From NCBI RefSeq assembly GCF_002105155.1, contig NW_019029041.1:124001-188000 (forward strand): a stretch of DNA of 64,000 nucleotides. Direction: 5' to 3'. Of the stretch, positions 1 to 13,105 are shown piece by piece. The DNA comes from Lobosporangium transversale (lineage: Eukaryota > Mortierellomycota > Mortierellomycetes > Mortierellales > Mortierellaceae). A model generated the notes under the pieces. That model was given only the letters and a program-made list of their open reading frames with translations. It did not search any database and was not told where the DNA came from. How positions within the stretch are numbered: position 1 is the stretch's first letter; the number at the start of each line of letters is the position of its first letter. The position numbers and the translations under genes are program-made.

Positions 1-1
1 C

Positions 2-316
2 CTTCTCTATTTCTTTACTGCTTTTGTGATCTTTGGCTGTATGCTGGGTTGGTTGGGTCTGAACAAGATTCAGACGGGATCTTGGGATCGTATGTCCTTA
101 AAGGCATCATCGCTACTAGAGTCTTCTCCTACTGGTTCTCCGTTAATTCTGAAATTCGAGTCGATCCTCCGACCGGACCCTATAGATCCAGATATGTGGA
201 TCATCAATCCTATAATTTGGATCGTATCATTTGCAACAATTTGGTTAACGCAGGTTTACTCTTGGTACCGTCTCGTAGCATTTGCCAAGAAGATGCGGCG
301 CGAGACCATTAAATAA
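2..316 (+). CDS. C-terminal part of a membrane protein (5' end outside window)
   Basis: An open frame enters from the left edge and ends at TAA 314-316; about 104 residues are visible. They include two hydrophobic segments: one at the extreme left (LLYFFTAFVIFGCMLGWLGL) and one near the end (INPIIWIVSFATIWLTQVY). A basic tail (KKMRRETIK) follows, which suggests a cytosolic C-terminus. No family is recognised. A poly(A)-like AATAAA overlaps the stop region. The visible frame has no stop back to base 2, so this is probably the last exon of a larger gene. It could instead start at an internal Met, but the hydrophobic segment cut by the window edge argues against that. Confidence 0.4.
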   Translation, partial: LLYFFTAFVIFGCMLGWLGLNKIQTGSWDRMSLKASSLLESSPTGSPLILKFESILRPDPIDPDMWIINPIIWIVSFATIWLTQVYSWYRLVAFAKKMRRETIK

Positions 317-1050
317 ATCTTATTGACAGTATAAAAAAGTAGACGGAAATGAAAAAAGAAAGAGAACTATATTTCCGAATTTAGTTTTGAATACATGAAA
401 GCAAGGTGTCATTGTGCACGGATTGTCAATCCCGCACAGACACGCCCCTTTTTCTTCCTTCTCCGCTACCTGTTGCACATGTGCCTGTAAGACGGTAACA
501 GTAGGAAAAAAAAGACTTTCGTATGTTCTTCTAAAGGCTGGATTCGAGCCTAAGGCGTGGATGTGGCAGGCGATCCCGAGTTTTAAAAAGGATACAACTA
601 ATTCTCAACTTACATTCTTGTAAGACATGCGAGATCAATCATTGCCATCACTAGCTAAGTTTGATCTTGAATATCCTTTGAGGAAGTCGCGTTCAATGCC
701 CTTTATCACTGACAGGCCTGCCTAAAAAAAGAAACCCTGGCGGTATTAGTAGCGGGAAAGATGCGTGTGTGTCATCCAGTCAAAGAAGAATATTTAAGGT
801 TTCATTTGTTCGTTCCTATAATTTCTCACTCTACTCCTTTTTTTTCTCTCTTCTTTTTCTCCTTTACCTTCTCTTCTTTTTCCCTCTCTTCTCTCTTCTT
901 CCTCCGCTTTCTTCTCTTCTCTCGTTTTTCTTACTCCTCTGCCTCCCTTGCATATATCTCTCTATTCAACGTTTTCTTTACATCGAGTCGGAGTAACAAA
1001 ATACCTGTAAAAAAAGGGGAATTGCGAGTAAATCCCTGACCTTGTCGATC
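317..1050. other. Intergenic; CT-rich promoter of the next gene
   Basis: No convincing gene is seen. A pyrimidine-rich stretch at about 835-960 lies just upstream of ATG 1051, typical of fungal core promoters. Short open frames here are low complexity. Confidence 0.5.
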
Positions 1051-4000
1051 ATGAGCCTTGTGGACTTGAACACACACAGCACATTCGAGGAGCATCAAAA
1101 TCGCAGTGTTCAACCTACCCTTGACACAACCATGCTTCTCTGCAAGTCTTCCTACCCTACTGATACCAACACCAACATCACCGCAGGCAATGACTCACCT
1201 GCGGCAGCAACAACAACAGCAACAACAACAGCAACAACAATAACTATGCCTGCGGTAGCTGTACCCTCTACAAAGTCCCTCCATTTCAATCCCTCGGGAC
1301 AACCATGCAACTATACGCACATTGCTTCCCAAAAAGATATCCTGAACCCCCTTGCATCCCTATCATCTCTCTCTCATTCTCCCGCAACTAGCCTTCCCCC
1401 TGTCTACTCTTTTTACATTGACAACAACAACAACAACAACAACAACAGTATGAACAAGAATATGAGCGAGAGCAACAACAGCGACAATTGGAGTTATGCG
1501 AGAGCAAATAGTAACGGAAAGGACGCTAATTGTAATGGAAAGGACACTAAAACATCTCGGACACGGACAGTTTCAATTTGCATTCCACTATCAGTACCAA
1601 GAATAACAACAAAAACAGTAAAAACAGAGGGCTCAAAAAGTCACCATCTCCCGCCACTTAATCTCTCTCTTACTCTTGATAAATTAAAAGAATTAAAAGA
1701 ATTAAGAGGAAGAAGAAGATCAGTTCACGTTAATAGCAAGCTCTCATGGCCAATTTCGGATAGAGATAATAATAAGCATGAAGCTATCTTGTCTTTGCCT
1801 CGTAGAAGACGACACTCTTCTTACCATCATCACAACCATTGTCTTCAAGCCGACAGTTACCCTCGAAATCTGGCCCAAGTTCAAGAAGAACAGGAATCCC
1901 CTTCAACTGCAGTGGAAGATCCCAGTAAAGAAAGCCTCTCTACTCAATTCTTTTACAACGGCGAGAGCAACAGCAACAATAGTAGCAATAACAATAATAT
2001 GAACTATCGAGATTCAATCAACTCTATGTCAACTTGTGTCAATTCGCCAACAAGAACATCATTATTGCCTTTGACAGCTGAGTTGTACTCGAAGTGCCAA
2101 GGATTAGCATCTCTGAAGGGCACCAGCATTATCAACAAAAACAACACCTGCTTCTTACCGCACGGAGAACAAGAAGGGGATATAGGAGGAGCTGAAGAAG
2201 AGACTATGAGTGATTTTGATGAGGATCTGGACCTGTATTTGTACGGAGACCAATATGATGACGATGATGAGCAATCCATTAGTCAAGATGAACAGAGTAA
2301 CTTCTTCACTTTTTCTGAGACAGCGATGGTTGCGTCAACGGATGAGGATGGTCAGGATCTGGAGTCTATTATGGAGGATGAAATTGAAGTAATGCCTTGG
2401 GTTCAAGAAGCCATCCAAACAGTTAGTGCGCTCGAAGCTAGGCTGATTGAACTGGAAGAAGACTGTCAAGTGAGTGCTTTTCCTATCTCTTTCTTCTCGC
2501 CATCCTGTGGTTCCCTTTCATCGTTCTTCCTTTCTATACCATTTATATCTAATTTGTTTCCGAATATTTCTGCCCTTGTTTCTTTTGTAATGTTCGTTAG
2601 TCAATCCCGCTGTACGAGCAAGATAGGATCCAGATGATCCGTGTCATTCAGGATCTAGATGCAACCGTTCAGAAGGACCGAGCCTGGATTGATAATGCCG
2701 AGACCGCTATCCGGTGGACATCATTTGCTCTTGAGGAAGCTCTACTGGCTTCGTCTACTCGTCGACCATCCCATAGCGACAATATGTACAAACAACCCTC
2801 TGTTGCTATGTCGCCACATTTCGATCATGACAGCGAGTTGTCACCAGTTCAGGCCTATAGGCAAGCATCAGGAAGGTTCACAGTTGACAATGAGGGCCCA
2901 CAACTAATACAGCGTCGGTATCAACACACTATGGAGACTGGAAGCCGCAGCCAGCGTCAAGATGCATTAGAGATAGTATACAGGAATGCTATGCTGACAG
3001 CATTGAGACACCTGAAAACCGTTGAGAATTCACAGGAGCCTGGTAGAGAAGCAACAGATATGGAAGTGGATCGAAGAGTAGCTCAGGAGCTGGATGCTCC
3101 AAATGCAGCGCTACAGGAGTGGTTAGATAATACGAGCTTGGTGAGTCCAATTAGCCAAAGGATCCAGAGGCAGGATGACGAGCCAAATATGGCCCTGTCA
3201 AAAGCTGAAGAGAATAGCAGGGATACTCTGAGTAACAATGGCGATGGCGACGATGAAGCACGGTGTCCAACTATTTATTCCGATACTACGAGAGTGGAGG
3301 ATAAACAGGACTCTAGCCTGACCGTTCCAAACATGCAGCCCGCAACAGAATTTATGACGGGATCAAATCCCTTGAGTCACCCGAAATCTCATCTTGCTTT
3401 CACTACCACTGCCACGGACAAGGTACACGATCACTCAATTTCTGTAGCCTCATTCCAAGCGACGCTATCGGGGACCCCTCAACCGCTGGAGGCAGATGTC
3501 GCCGGTGGCTTCATGGATGAATGTGTGTTTCTGAAGCAGCATATCCAAGCATTGGACCGTCTTCGCCTTCAGGAACTAACCCGCCACCAAAGAGCAGAGC
3601 AAGTTCATCAGCAGTTAATTGCAGACCTGACTCGCTTCTCAAACGAGCTACTTCTGAGTGTGAGCGACCTTACTTGTGCACAGGCAGCGTTAGATGAGGC
3701 GAGTGAAATAGCCATGATCACTTTAAAGTCCATGGAAAGCACAAGTGCGTCAGAGCAGCAAGGATCCGGTAATGACTGTTCATTGCCATCAAATGCAAGT
3801 AAGAGGAAGCGATTGATTGCAACATCATGCAAGGGACTTTCAGAAAGTATGGGCATGGTTGCACAAGGGATCAAGCGGATGAGGACTCTGGCTGCTGACT
3901 GTGTCGGGATCATGGAGCTTGCTCAGGTCCAAAGTGCCACTGCTCAGCCAGCCTCAATAAGCAACAATGAAGAGACCCGGTTGAGCAAGGAAGGAGATGG

Positions 4001-5219
4001 AGAAGAAGATAAACCAGAGGTGGCTACTGGAGCTGCAACAACAACAGTGCCTCCTACAGATTCTGCCACTGCAACGGAAACAGCAATGCAGGCAGCATTG
4101 CCGCCATCGCTATCTCCTCTTGTTATCAGGCCCAACCTATTGAAGACTGAGGCTTCCATATCCTCAATGTCTCCTCAGACAAAAACGCCTCCAACACCGA
4201 CAGCAATGGCGTTGTCACTCCCGGTAACAGCTATTGAACAAAGACCACCCTCGGTTTTTGTAGACAATGTGGCATTCCAAGAATTCGAGAGTCACTTGGC
4301 TCTGTTTCGGGTAAACTCAGAATCTATACCCAAAAGGATAAGCTTTGGGCTTGGCTTCGGTCGCAGGAAGAGCACTCAAAAACCTCTATCATCCCACGAC
4401 GTAACTGGAAATCCTATTACTAATACTAATCCCAGCGGGATGCAGTCCGTAACAGGAGCTGTCCCGCACCAGCAACAGCAGTTTTCACATAATATGCAAA
4501 GCTCACCATTTATGAAGCGCGTCCTTGAGGAAGATATATACCCTTGCTTACTCGTCCATCCTCGCCCAGCAACAATTGCAAAACAAGGCAGTTGGATCAA
4601 TTCATGGTTACAGTCAGGCACACCGTCCCCTTCTTCTTCTGTACCTGCACATTCCTTGCTTTCGCCGAAGTCTTATGAAACCAACTCACAGACATCCTGG
4701 TTCCAACAATTGCTCACAGCTATGGAGCGGAATGAATGTGAAATCGAGTTTTGGAAAAAAAATACTCATCGCCGTACATCCATACAAGAGGTGCCGCCGC
4801 AGCAGCAAGATCAAGACCATGACAGCACTACTCCGCCAAATGTCCCGTGCTGCCTATGTGGTATCAAGCGTTCGTGTGAATTCCGACTGCGGATTGTGAA
4901 TCCTCAAGGAGACTTCAGCGCCGGATCTAGTACAGAACCTCCTCATCTCTCTTGCCCCTCTGTTTCTTCTACTCTCTCGTCTCCTCCATGTTATTCACTG
5001 GACCGGTTCTGCCGTGACAGGATTGTAGCCGTCTGCGACTTTTATATGTTCATGACTCATCTTCGACAGGGTTTGCTAGATCATCAATCGAATTTGGAGT
5101 TGTTTAGGAGAGTACTTTGTTTACGACAGCGCATGGGATGTGCTCGTATCGGATTCATGGATATTGTACATACCCCCAATGCTGCTCAATTACCACCGAT
5201 TGTTGTACATTCACGCTAG
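1051..5219 (+). CDS. Sec2/Rabin8-like C-terminal domain protein (putative Rab GEF-related)
   Basis: Two exons, 1051-2469 and 2601-5219, joined in frame (intron GTGAGT...TTAG); 1345 aa. I chose ATG 1051 because the frame upstream has only a TTG. The first 440 residues are low complexity (Asn, Thr, Ser), then acidic. A coiled coil spans the exon junction (about 445-530) and a second lies at about 770-850. The last 120 residues are a Cys-containing module: CCLCGIKRSCEFRLRI, then FCRDRIVAVCDFYMFMTHLR, then LRQRMGCARIGFMD. In order and spacing this matches the C-terminal domain of Rabin8 (RAB3IP) and fungal Sec2, exchange factors for Rab8/Sec4 in exocytosis. The canonical Sec2 GEF coiled coil is not obvious, so GEF activity is inference and the call rests on the C-terminal domain. 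Confidence 0.6.
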
Positions 5220-5796
5220 AGTAATAAATTTTTGGATGAAAGAATATATATATATATATATACATATACACGTATTAATATATTTATACAGTAGTAATTT
5301 TATTGTCCCTATACACCAAAAGAGCCCACGAGACTAAGACTATACATCAATAGGGAAAGAGAAATCAATAGTGGTGGCAACATTATCTCTCTCCGTTCTC
5401 TCTATATTACAGCAGTTATTCTTGTCTTTGTTTCTTCCACCAAATACATTTAAAGCAAAAAGTTTATTTTATTCCGCAACGTTATTCACAATTGGAATTC
5501 AAGGATAGTGCATATTTGGAACTCACAATGCTACAGTGTTGACTTGCTCTCTATATCTTTAAATTCTTAGGATTTTTCATCCTTGATTCTAAATACACAT
5601 TTGATTACAAAAGAAAAAAAATTCGTCGTTTATTTTTTCATTAATAGCCACAAGCTTGGTAGAACAAACTGTTAAGATTAATTGATAGCTTTTGTTTTCT
5701 GAGAAAACTTTATGTTATTGTTTTATAAAGTCTTTTTTTTTTTTTTTTCTTTTATTTTTTTTATTTTTTTTTTATAATATATATATTTTGCTCACT
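5220..5796. other. Intergenic region with AT microsatellite
   Basis: AT-rich 3' flank between convergent genes. It holds an (AT)n tract at about 5244-5262 and T-rich runs near 5730-5770. No gene is seen. Confidence 0.5.
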
Positions 5797-6120
5797 TCAG
5801 TTGGTCGGAGACAAGAATTCTTGAGCGTTTTTGATTTTGATTATAAGAGTTTCGATTGTCGACTGAGTTCGAACCAAGTTCTGAGTAGAGTCAGAAAGCT
5901 GACGAGCCGTGAAGTGGAGATTGGAATGAGTCTGACTGAGTGCCTGTTGCGTACTCTTGAATGGACCAGTGGCGATATCCGAAAGGGCCCGATGACCTCT
6001 GTCTAATGAACTAGCAAGCTCCTCGAGAACCGGGGGTGAAGAGGAAGGAGAAGAAGAAGAGGGGCCCAAAGATTCTAACTGCTGTTGGTCGTAATGATGG
6101 CTTTGAGGACTTGATGACAT
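5797..6120 (-). CDS. Small coiled-coil protein, 107 aa, unknown function
   Basis: Single exon; ATG at 6118-6120 (an upstream in-frame TTG is not needed) and TGA at 5797-5799. The first 35 residues are Ser/Pro-rich and disordered. The rest is heptad-like: LEELASSLDRGHRALSDIA, then TQNLVRTQSTIETLIIKIKN. Size and helix content resemble small BLOC-1/BORC-type subunits, but no diagnostic motif is seen, so this is only a suggestion. The composition is clearly better than in the flanking AT-rich DNA. Confidence 0.55.
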   Translation of the reverse strand: MSSSPQSHHYDQQQLESLGPSSSSPSSSPPVLEELASSLDRGHRALSDIATGPFKSTQQALSQTHSNLHFTARQLSDSTQNLVRTQSTIETLIIKIKNAQEFLSPTN

Positions 6121-8214
6121 TTTAGGATGGTTGTTGTTCAAAGTGTTTGTGCTTGTGTAATTATTTGTAGTAATAAGACTGTATTTGGTCCGATTGGTTT
6201 GTCTGGGAAATTCCTTCCTTCCTTCCTTATTCTAAGCCCTATATAAAAAATTAAATATTAGCAAAGTTAATTCTGATTTTCTTTTTATGGATAATCTCAA
6301 CAACTTAAGGCATAGCCGCGGCTAGCAGATTATGTGTAGGGGATTGCATGTAGTTCTACAAGAGTGTGTGCAGCACGTAAGAAGGATTGTATACCTTGAT
6401 CAATGTAAAAGCTAATGGAATAAAAGGGAATGTTGGTAAGTATATACAGTAATAATGTAGCGTGCTCATGTTGCTCAGAATGATTGCTATCTTGCTAATA
6501 TCATAGGAAACGTGGAAAAGGGAAGATAGGGTGGGGATGGGGCCAACATGCTGGTTCCCAGACCAAATACGATATGAATGATGGATATACAGCCTTTTCT
6601 GAACCACATGACATGTCCAATGAAAAGCCATTTGATGGTTTCTCTAATTAAGGATTTCTGCACTGCCCTTGTTTTACTCCGCCACCAAAAGAAAGGAAGA
6701 AAAACAAAGGCTTCCCATTTCGAATGTCACTTTTTTGATTCAGAAAGAAGATTTAGTCCTTATTAATACTCACTTTAGTGAGCAGCTGAAAAAGAGTCCA
6801 GTAGAAGCAACTGAATATAGTCTTTTTTTTTTTTTTATTTATTTTGTATATATATAATTTATGTTTTCTTTTTTAATTGCTCAACAGTGGAGTATATATA
6901 ATGATTGTACACAGGAGAGAGTATGGACGCATGGGAGTATGAGTAAAAGATAGCAGCTATTGGACGTAAGCAGATGACAGTGATCTTCAATTGCGTTCTT
7001 TTTTTCTTTTTCGGTATGTAATTTCTTTTGTTGGAGGTACAAAATGTAGGATTGTCTGAGCTGCATGAAATACGTGCATAGTCTATGTGTGTGAATAAAA
7101 AGAATCTATGATTCGGCGTCATATACATTTAATAAATACAAATGTACAAGCAGGTATTGTGATCAAACGCTCCGAAGGGGAAACAAGGCCTGCAGAGCCA
7201 TTTCGCATTCAGAGCATTGCAATGAATAGACTAAACTTTAAGAATTCATCAAGGGGTGGGGTAGGTGACACATTGGAAGACTTGTTTTGCATCGCGTCAA
7301 AGGATGGAGATAAAGTAATTAAAATAAAAAAGGGGAACCACACAAGCAAAAAAAGAAGCAGAGAACGTTCGATGAGGAAAATTCGAATGGAGCAATTCAA
7401 AAAAAAATAAATTCCCCTTTGTCTGTCTATGAGAGTTTCGTAAAAAAAAAGAGACCTCCATTCTCTTTCTCTCATCTCTTTAAAATGCTCTTTTTTTTGA
7501 CCTTTTGAATAGGAAAGAGGATTTCCGTTGGTATTCATGTACAAATGAATTAACACTATTTGCTTCTCATAAGTTGATTTAATCGTCTATTGTAAATACA
7601 TGTACTATTGTATACAGCTGTTGTTGTAATGCAAAATGAATGTGTATGCCGCGTGCTTACTTTTTTTTTTTCTTTTTGCATAATCTTTGTTTTAATAATC
7701 ATTTAGTAAGACCTCATCGACCAGACCAGATCAAGTCAAAATGAATGCTGTCCAAGTCCCTTTTTTCTCTATTGTTCTTTTGGATCTTTCGGAACATTTA
7801 AAGAAAAAAAGTATATAAAAGCAAGAACCCGCCTTTTCTTTATCACCTTTTTTTTTTTCTTTATTTTTTTTCCTTAATTTCATTTTTTTTTTCCCTTCTT
7901 CTTCCTGACTTTCATTCCTAGCCGTTCCTGTGTCTGTTATCATTCTTTCTGTCACGCTTGTCCCTCTCTTCTATTCAGGTTCAAAAAAAAAAAAAAAAAA
8001 AAAAACCCCTCATTTGCAAGCAATTTATTTGTTTTCGGAATCTAATCCTCACAGCCCTTTTCTTTCATTCCCCAATACGACATTACTCCATTACACCAAA
8101 ACTACAAAATCGCAAAACAACAAAGTAGAATAGCAAAATATAACGTCTTGCAGTTGATTGATCCCCAAACTTTTCACACTTCCATTCATTTATTCATTCT
8201 TTCATATATTCCTA
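6121..8214. other. Long AT-rich intergenic region; promoter of glyoxalase II gene
   Basis: About 2.1 kb of AT-rich DNA with many poly-A/T runs (for example near 6823, 7661, 7850 and 7984-8005). A TATATAAAAG lies at about 7812-7821, roughly 400 bp before ATG 8215, and could be a TATA box. Open frames of up to about 100 aa exist (for example 7108-7410), but none has coding character that I trust. Confidence 0.45.
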
Positions 8215-8431
8215 ATGCGTGTCATCACTGTCCCTGTCCTTGAAGGTAAACTGAAAGAAACGTACCTGTTTAATATACCTGATAGGGTTTATATGTTTGT
8301 TATGTTTGTTGTGTGGGGTGTGCAAAAAAAAAAAAAAAAAAAAAAATTAGAGCGTGTGAGATTGAAGATTTCGTATTTGAATAATTCAATTGAACGCGTT
8401 TATTTTCTGCTATGCTACTGGGTAGTTCACC

Positions 8432-8462
<31 letters not shown>

Positions 8463-8934
8463 ATTGCTCACTAATTGTTTCTTTTGCGTCTTTATTTTTT
8501 AAATAGACAACTATTCATACATCATCCTCGATGAAAAGACATCAGAAGCAGCTGTGGTTGATCCTGTCGAACCACAAAAACTTATGCATATTCTTCAGCA
8601 TCTGGGCGCGAAACTGACCTCAGTTCTCTGCACACATCACCACTGGGACCATGCAGGAGGTAATGTGGAGCTGATCGCAAAAAAGCCTGGTCTTGCTGTT
8701 TATGGCGCTGATGCCCGCATTCCTGAGATCAACTATGTGGTCAAGGATAAGGAGGAGTTCAAAATTGGAAACGTGACCATTCAGGCGCTCTGGACCCACT
8801 GTCATACAAAGGGTAGTATCAGTTATTATGCAAAGGATGGTACCGATAGAGCCGTATTCACAGGTGACACCCTCTTCTTGAGTAAGTCTTTTTCTCTCTT
8901 GATCACTTACACCGAATGTCCTACTCGTACCCTT

Positions 8935-8965
<31 letters not shown>

Positions 8966-9445
8966 GAGGAGCATTCATTGACTGACCAAAGTGATTTTCC
9001 TCCTGTATTAACCAAATAGGTGGTTGTGGACGCTTCTTTGAGGGCACTGCTGCAGACATGTACAACAGTTTATTGCACATTCTTGCAACGCTTCCTGTGG
9101 AGACAAAAGTCTATTGTGGGCATGAATACACCAAGGCAAACCTCCAGTTTGCACACCATGTGGAGCCAGATAACCCTCATGTTACTCAAAAGTTGCAATG
9201 GTGCATGGATGATAATGTTAAAATCACTATTCCTGGTACTATTGGCGAAGAACTATTGTGCAATCCATTCCTACGCGTCAAGTAAGCTTTTTCTTCTCTG
9301 TTCTGGAATTTAATCTTTGTGTATCGTTACTTGGCATTCATTCTAATTTTTTTTTTATAGTGAGCCTTCCTTGCAGGCATTTACTGGCAAGAGTGATCCT
9401 ATTGATGTAATGCATGTCCTTCGAGAGTTGAAGAACAGCTTTTAG
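8215..9445 (+). CDS. GLO2: Glyoxalase II (hydroxyacylglutathione hydrolase)
   Basis: Four exons: 8215-8245, 8507-8881, 9020-9281 and 9361-9445, in frame throughout; 250 aa, the normal length of the family. The enzyme hydrolyses S-lactoylglutathione to lactate and glutathione, the second step of methylglyoxal detoxification. The metallo-beta-lactamase signature THHHWDHAGG is at about residues 53-62. Other metal ligands follow in WTHCHTKGS, FTGDTLF and YCGHEYTKAN. There is no obvious mitochondrial presequence (MRVITVPVLEDNYSYI), so a cytosolic form is likely. Introns 1 and 2 contain long homopolymers (A23, A29 and T26). Intron 1 separates only ten codons from the rest, so the first exon is easily missed. 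Confidence 0.97.
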
Positions 9446-9687
9446 CTCTTGGAAAAATAGATAAATAAACAAATAAAAGTAATAGAGAATATAGTGGCAA
9501 AGCTGGTCTCTGTCCTGCTATTCTCTTCACTTATTCACTTGCATTGCCTTTATTTGACTTGTAATGTTTGTTTATCATATTTCAAAAGTGCTTGGCAGTC
9601 ACAAAAAAAAAAAAAAAAAAAAAAGTATCTTTCGAATAAACTCATCGCTTTTTTTTTATACCTCTTAGTCCTCATTCAATCGTCGTC

Positions 9688-10799
9688 ATGGCACCCAAAT
9701 TCAAAAAAGCAAAACTGAAAGCTGCACTTTTCAAGCTTCAAGATACTCACCAGAAGCGGCAACATGCAACAGAAGTCCATGAGAAAAAGGAGGCTGCTAT
9801 TGCAGCTAGTGCGAAGAAGGCTCAACAAGGTGCTAACGGATCTACTATACAGAAGGCACAACAACTAAAGGCACAGAAGAAGGCTATGTCTAAATTGCCT
9901 CCACCTCCTTATAATGACCAGGATACGATTTTGTTAGTTGGTGAAGCCAATTTCTCGTTTGCCAAGAGCTTAGCGTTAGAGATCCTGAATCGTGGAGACA
10001 CAATGACAGCAACCACATTAGACTCCTTTTCAACCATGACTGAAAAATACACGGAGGCACAGGAAAATGTCAAGGAGCTCGAGGAAGCCGGCGCAACTGT
10101 ATTGTTTGAGGTCGATGCCACAAAGCTAGACAAGATCAAGAGCTTTAAAGGGAAAAGATTCTCCAAGATTATCTTTAACTTTCCTCATGCAGGTAATATG
10201 TAGTTTTAGTTTACTTTGCTGTTATATGGATTGAAAAAAAAAAAAAAAAAAAAGAAAGTCAAAGTGAGCCAATTGGATAGGATATATCGAAAGCAAATAG
10301 CAGAATGACTACTAATTTTTTTCTTTCTTTACGCCATTATCCTAATGTTCAATTAGGTGCTAGTATTAAAGATCAGCATAGAAATATTATTAGCAATCAA
10401 AAGCTAATACGATCCTTCTTTGAGTCGGCGGCACCCTTCCTCACGGATACAGATCAGGGAGACAAAAAAGCTGGAGAAATCCATGTGACATTGAAGTCGG
10501 GACAACCTTATGACATGTGGAACATTAAACGATTAGCGACAGGGACTGGTTTGCTGGGTGTGAAGACATCGTTTCCCTTCAGACCGGAGCAATATTCAGG
10601 ATATGAACATCGTCGGACGATTGGTTACAAGGAAGGTGTGAGCCAAGGCGGGAATGCAGAAATCAAAAACAAGAACCCAAAGACTTTTGTCTTTGTGAAA
10701 AAGATGGTTAAGGAAGCTGATGTGGCTAAGGAGCAAGAGTCTGCCAATATCAAGAAAAGAAAGAGGGCAGGCGAGGATCTATCGGATGATGACGAATGA
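9688..10799 (+). CDS. BMT5: 25S rRNA (uridine-N3)-methyltransferase, BMT5 family
   Basis: Two exons, 9688-10192 and 10357-10799, joined at Gly (phase 1); 315 aa. The N-terminal 70 residues are Lys/Ala-rich and helical, typical of nucleolar proteins. The methyltransferase fold (DUF2431) starts at about residue 80: TILLVGEANFSFAKSLALE is the SAM-binding loop. FSKIIFNFPHAGASIKDQHRNI is its later signature, interrupted by the intron, and KSGQPYDMWNIKRLA follows. The tail is basic, then acidic (KKRKRAGEDLSDDDE), consistent with nuclear localisation. In yeast, Bmt5 methylates U2634 of 25S rRNA; the assignment here is by family. Confidence 0.93.
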
Positions 10800-12733
10800 T
10801 AATATCCCAAAAACAAAAAAATCACATTCTGTACTATAGGACTATATGATAGCATTCACATAGAGTTAAACACGAAACATTGGCTATTCATTCATTTCGA
10901 TACGAGTTCCCATTGCTTTGTGGTTGAATTTGTGTGAGCATATTATAGTTTCCACGTGCTCTAATTGCTCTACTCTACTAAATACATAGACTGCAGTCGA
11001 ATATTCATTCTTAGCAATAAGCTGATGCATTAAGAAATAAAAAACAAAAGGAAGGCGATGGCATACATGTATATATACAGTAATTTACAATACTGCAGCA
11101 TGACAGAAAAGAAGCTTCGAGAAGTGACTCTACATGCCTTACTGTATCTATAATTGACAGCGTGACATGTCTGTAATTTCTCATCTGAAAGAAAAGAGCA
11201 TAGAGTCGGAGCAGATAAATGATGGTGCTCAAACACGGAGCGAGATGCGCTCAGGCCCCTGAATTTTGTTTAGCACTTTAAATAATTGACCCATCTTAAG
11301 CAAAGAGTATCCCATGTGGCCAGGAAGGCTTCTCTTCTATTGTTTACATCTTTGGATCTTTGGATTGGAAAGATAAATTGAGTGGGTCAGCCCCCCAAGA
11401 GTTGATAACACAATTAGAGGTTACGTTGACACATGTACTCAAATACCAACTGTTGGGATGCAACTTTTGCGCTATGTCCTCAAACATTAACATAGACATG
11501 GATACATGCATGTTTGCATAAGGTATCAAAGCAAAGATCATTCTCTCGTGTGTTGTTTTGTTTATGAATTCATTCGAATATTGTCTTGGTCCCTATAAAA
11601 ATAAATAAAATAAATAAAATAAAATAAAATAAAATAAAATAAAATAAAATAAAATAAAATAAAATAAAATAAAATAAAAAAGACAAAGCTAAATGAGGAG
11701 GCAGTGTGGAGACATATCCACATCCACAGGTAAGGAGAATGAAACGGCCCCTTGTCTTCTTTAAGGGAAAGAGTCGGTTTTTTCTTTTGTTGGCATATAC
11801 AGTAGATAGCTATTTCTTGGCTGCTATTTTTGCCAAATCAAAAAAGCAAGCCCTACCCCCTCCTTTCTGGCTTAGTTGACACTTTTGAGAAGGACTAAAG
11901 TAAGGGCAATGACGGAAAGAGACGGCATGCGAAGGAAAAATAAAAAAAAAAACACAGTGAGCAAGTACACAAGAGATCCTAGACATTTTGTACTCACCGA
12001 GGCATGTCAAATGGGAAACCGTGCGCTGTTGCATTTCGCTTGCCCCACCTTTGTGTTCCCTTTGTTTACTCACTACAATGAGACAGCCGTAGCGTATAGC
12101 CGCAACAGCTGTGATTGTCAGATTTCCATGAGCGAATGGCAAAAACTGCTCCCGAAATGCAGATCAACAACGGTTCCTCTCTTTCTCTTTCTCTTCTCTC
12201 ATTCTTTTCTTTCTGTCCTTTCTCTTACTATTTCCCACATATTCCAACCCTCCTCTTTGAGATATCTGCTGTCACTGTTATTAGTCTCTGATCTTACGGC
12301 ATCAAAACATCTTTGGCAGTTGCTTACATTTGCATTCTGCTTTCGCTTATTCTCCACTGTCACTTCACGATCTTCATTGCCTGTCTGGACTCTAGACTCC
12401 ATTATCTTAACCTCGATTTAATATCTTTCTCACACAAGCATATTCACACAGTTCACCTTCTTGCTCAATCTACCTCTTTTCCCTCACTCATTTTGAAACA
12501 TCTGTTGACTACACTCATATATATAACCTACTTCTAATCGTTCAGACAACTAATTCTTATTAGAGACTAGCGAAAGGTATGGCATGAGTATTTTAAGGCT
12601 GGAAAGGAATGTAAAACCGGGAATAGGATACATCAATGAAGCATGTCAACGAAGTGTTTATGTTGATTGAGTAGACTATATGTCTACTTGCATTTATCAT
12701 AATCGGCAATATTCGTATCAATGTAACGTTCTA

Positions 12734-12770
<37 letters not shown>

Positions 12771-13105
12771 CAATTTGATACGCGTGTGTAGATGAATGTG
12801 TGGAGATAATGTTGGTATATAGTCAAGGGGTGATAAAGTAACGTCGGTAAATTCAACTTTCAACCATTTGATTGACATTACTTCGCCTCCCTGTCTATTT
12901 TGGTTATCATAAATAGGATCTCCACTAAAATTGCAAGAAGTGTATTGGATCGAAGCAGATCCTTTGCATCTCCCATCACTTGCATCTCTGTGGTGCAACT
13001 GGACAAACAAATAGGCATAAGCGTTTTGCATAAGCAGACTGGGCCAAAGTCCAAAAAGCTATTTTTCTTGACACACCAACCTACCCCGTGCTAAAAAAAA
13101 AAAAA
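10800..13105. other. Intergenic, 2.3 kb, with AAAAT microsatellite
   Basis: No supported gene. A pentamer-type array lies at 11597-11680. A pyrimidine-rich stretch at about 12175-12500 resembles a promoter or 5' UTR, followed by a run of about 34 A at 12736-12769. The longest open frame (about 180 aa, starting 11876) is Phe/Ser/Leu-rich from CT-rich DNA and is not believed. Confidence 0.45.
11597..11680. repeat. AAAAT/AAAT microsatellite
   Basis: About 84 bases of AAAAT units with a few AAAT units at the left end. Confidence 0.95.

Noticed and set aside
7108-7410. 100-codon plus-strand frame in AT-rich DNA
   Set aside because: Starts with ATG but has Lys-rich low complexity at its end, no homology recognised and no splice context; judged chance.
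11876-12421. 181-codon plus-strand open frame
   Set aside because: Half of it is Phe/Ser/Leu from CT-rich DNA, it has no domain, and the other strand and frames are equally open.
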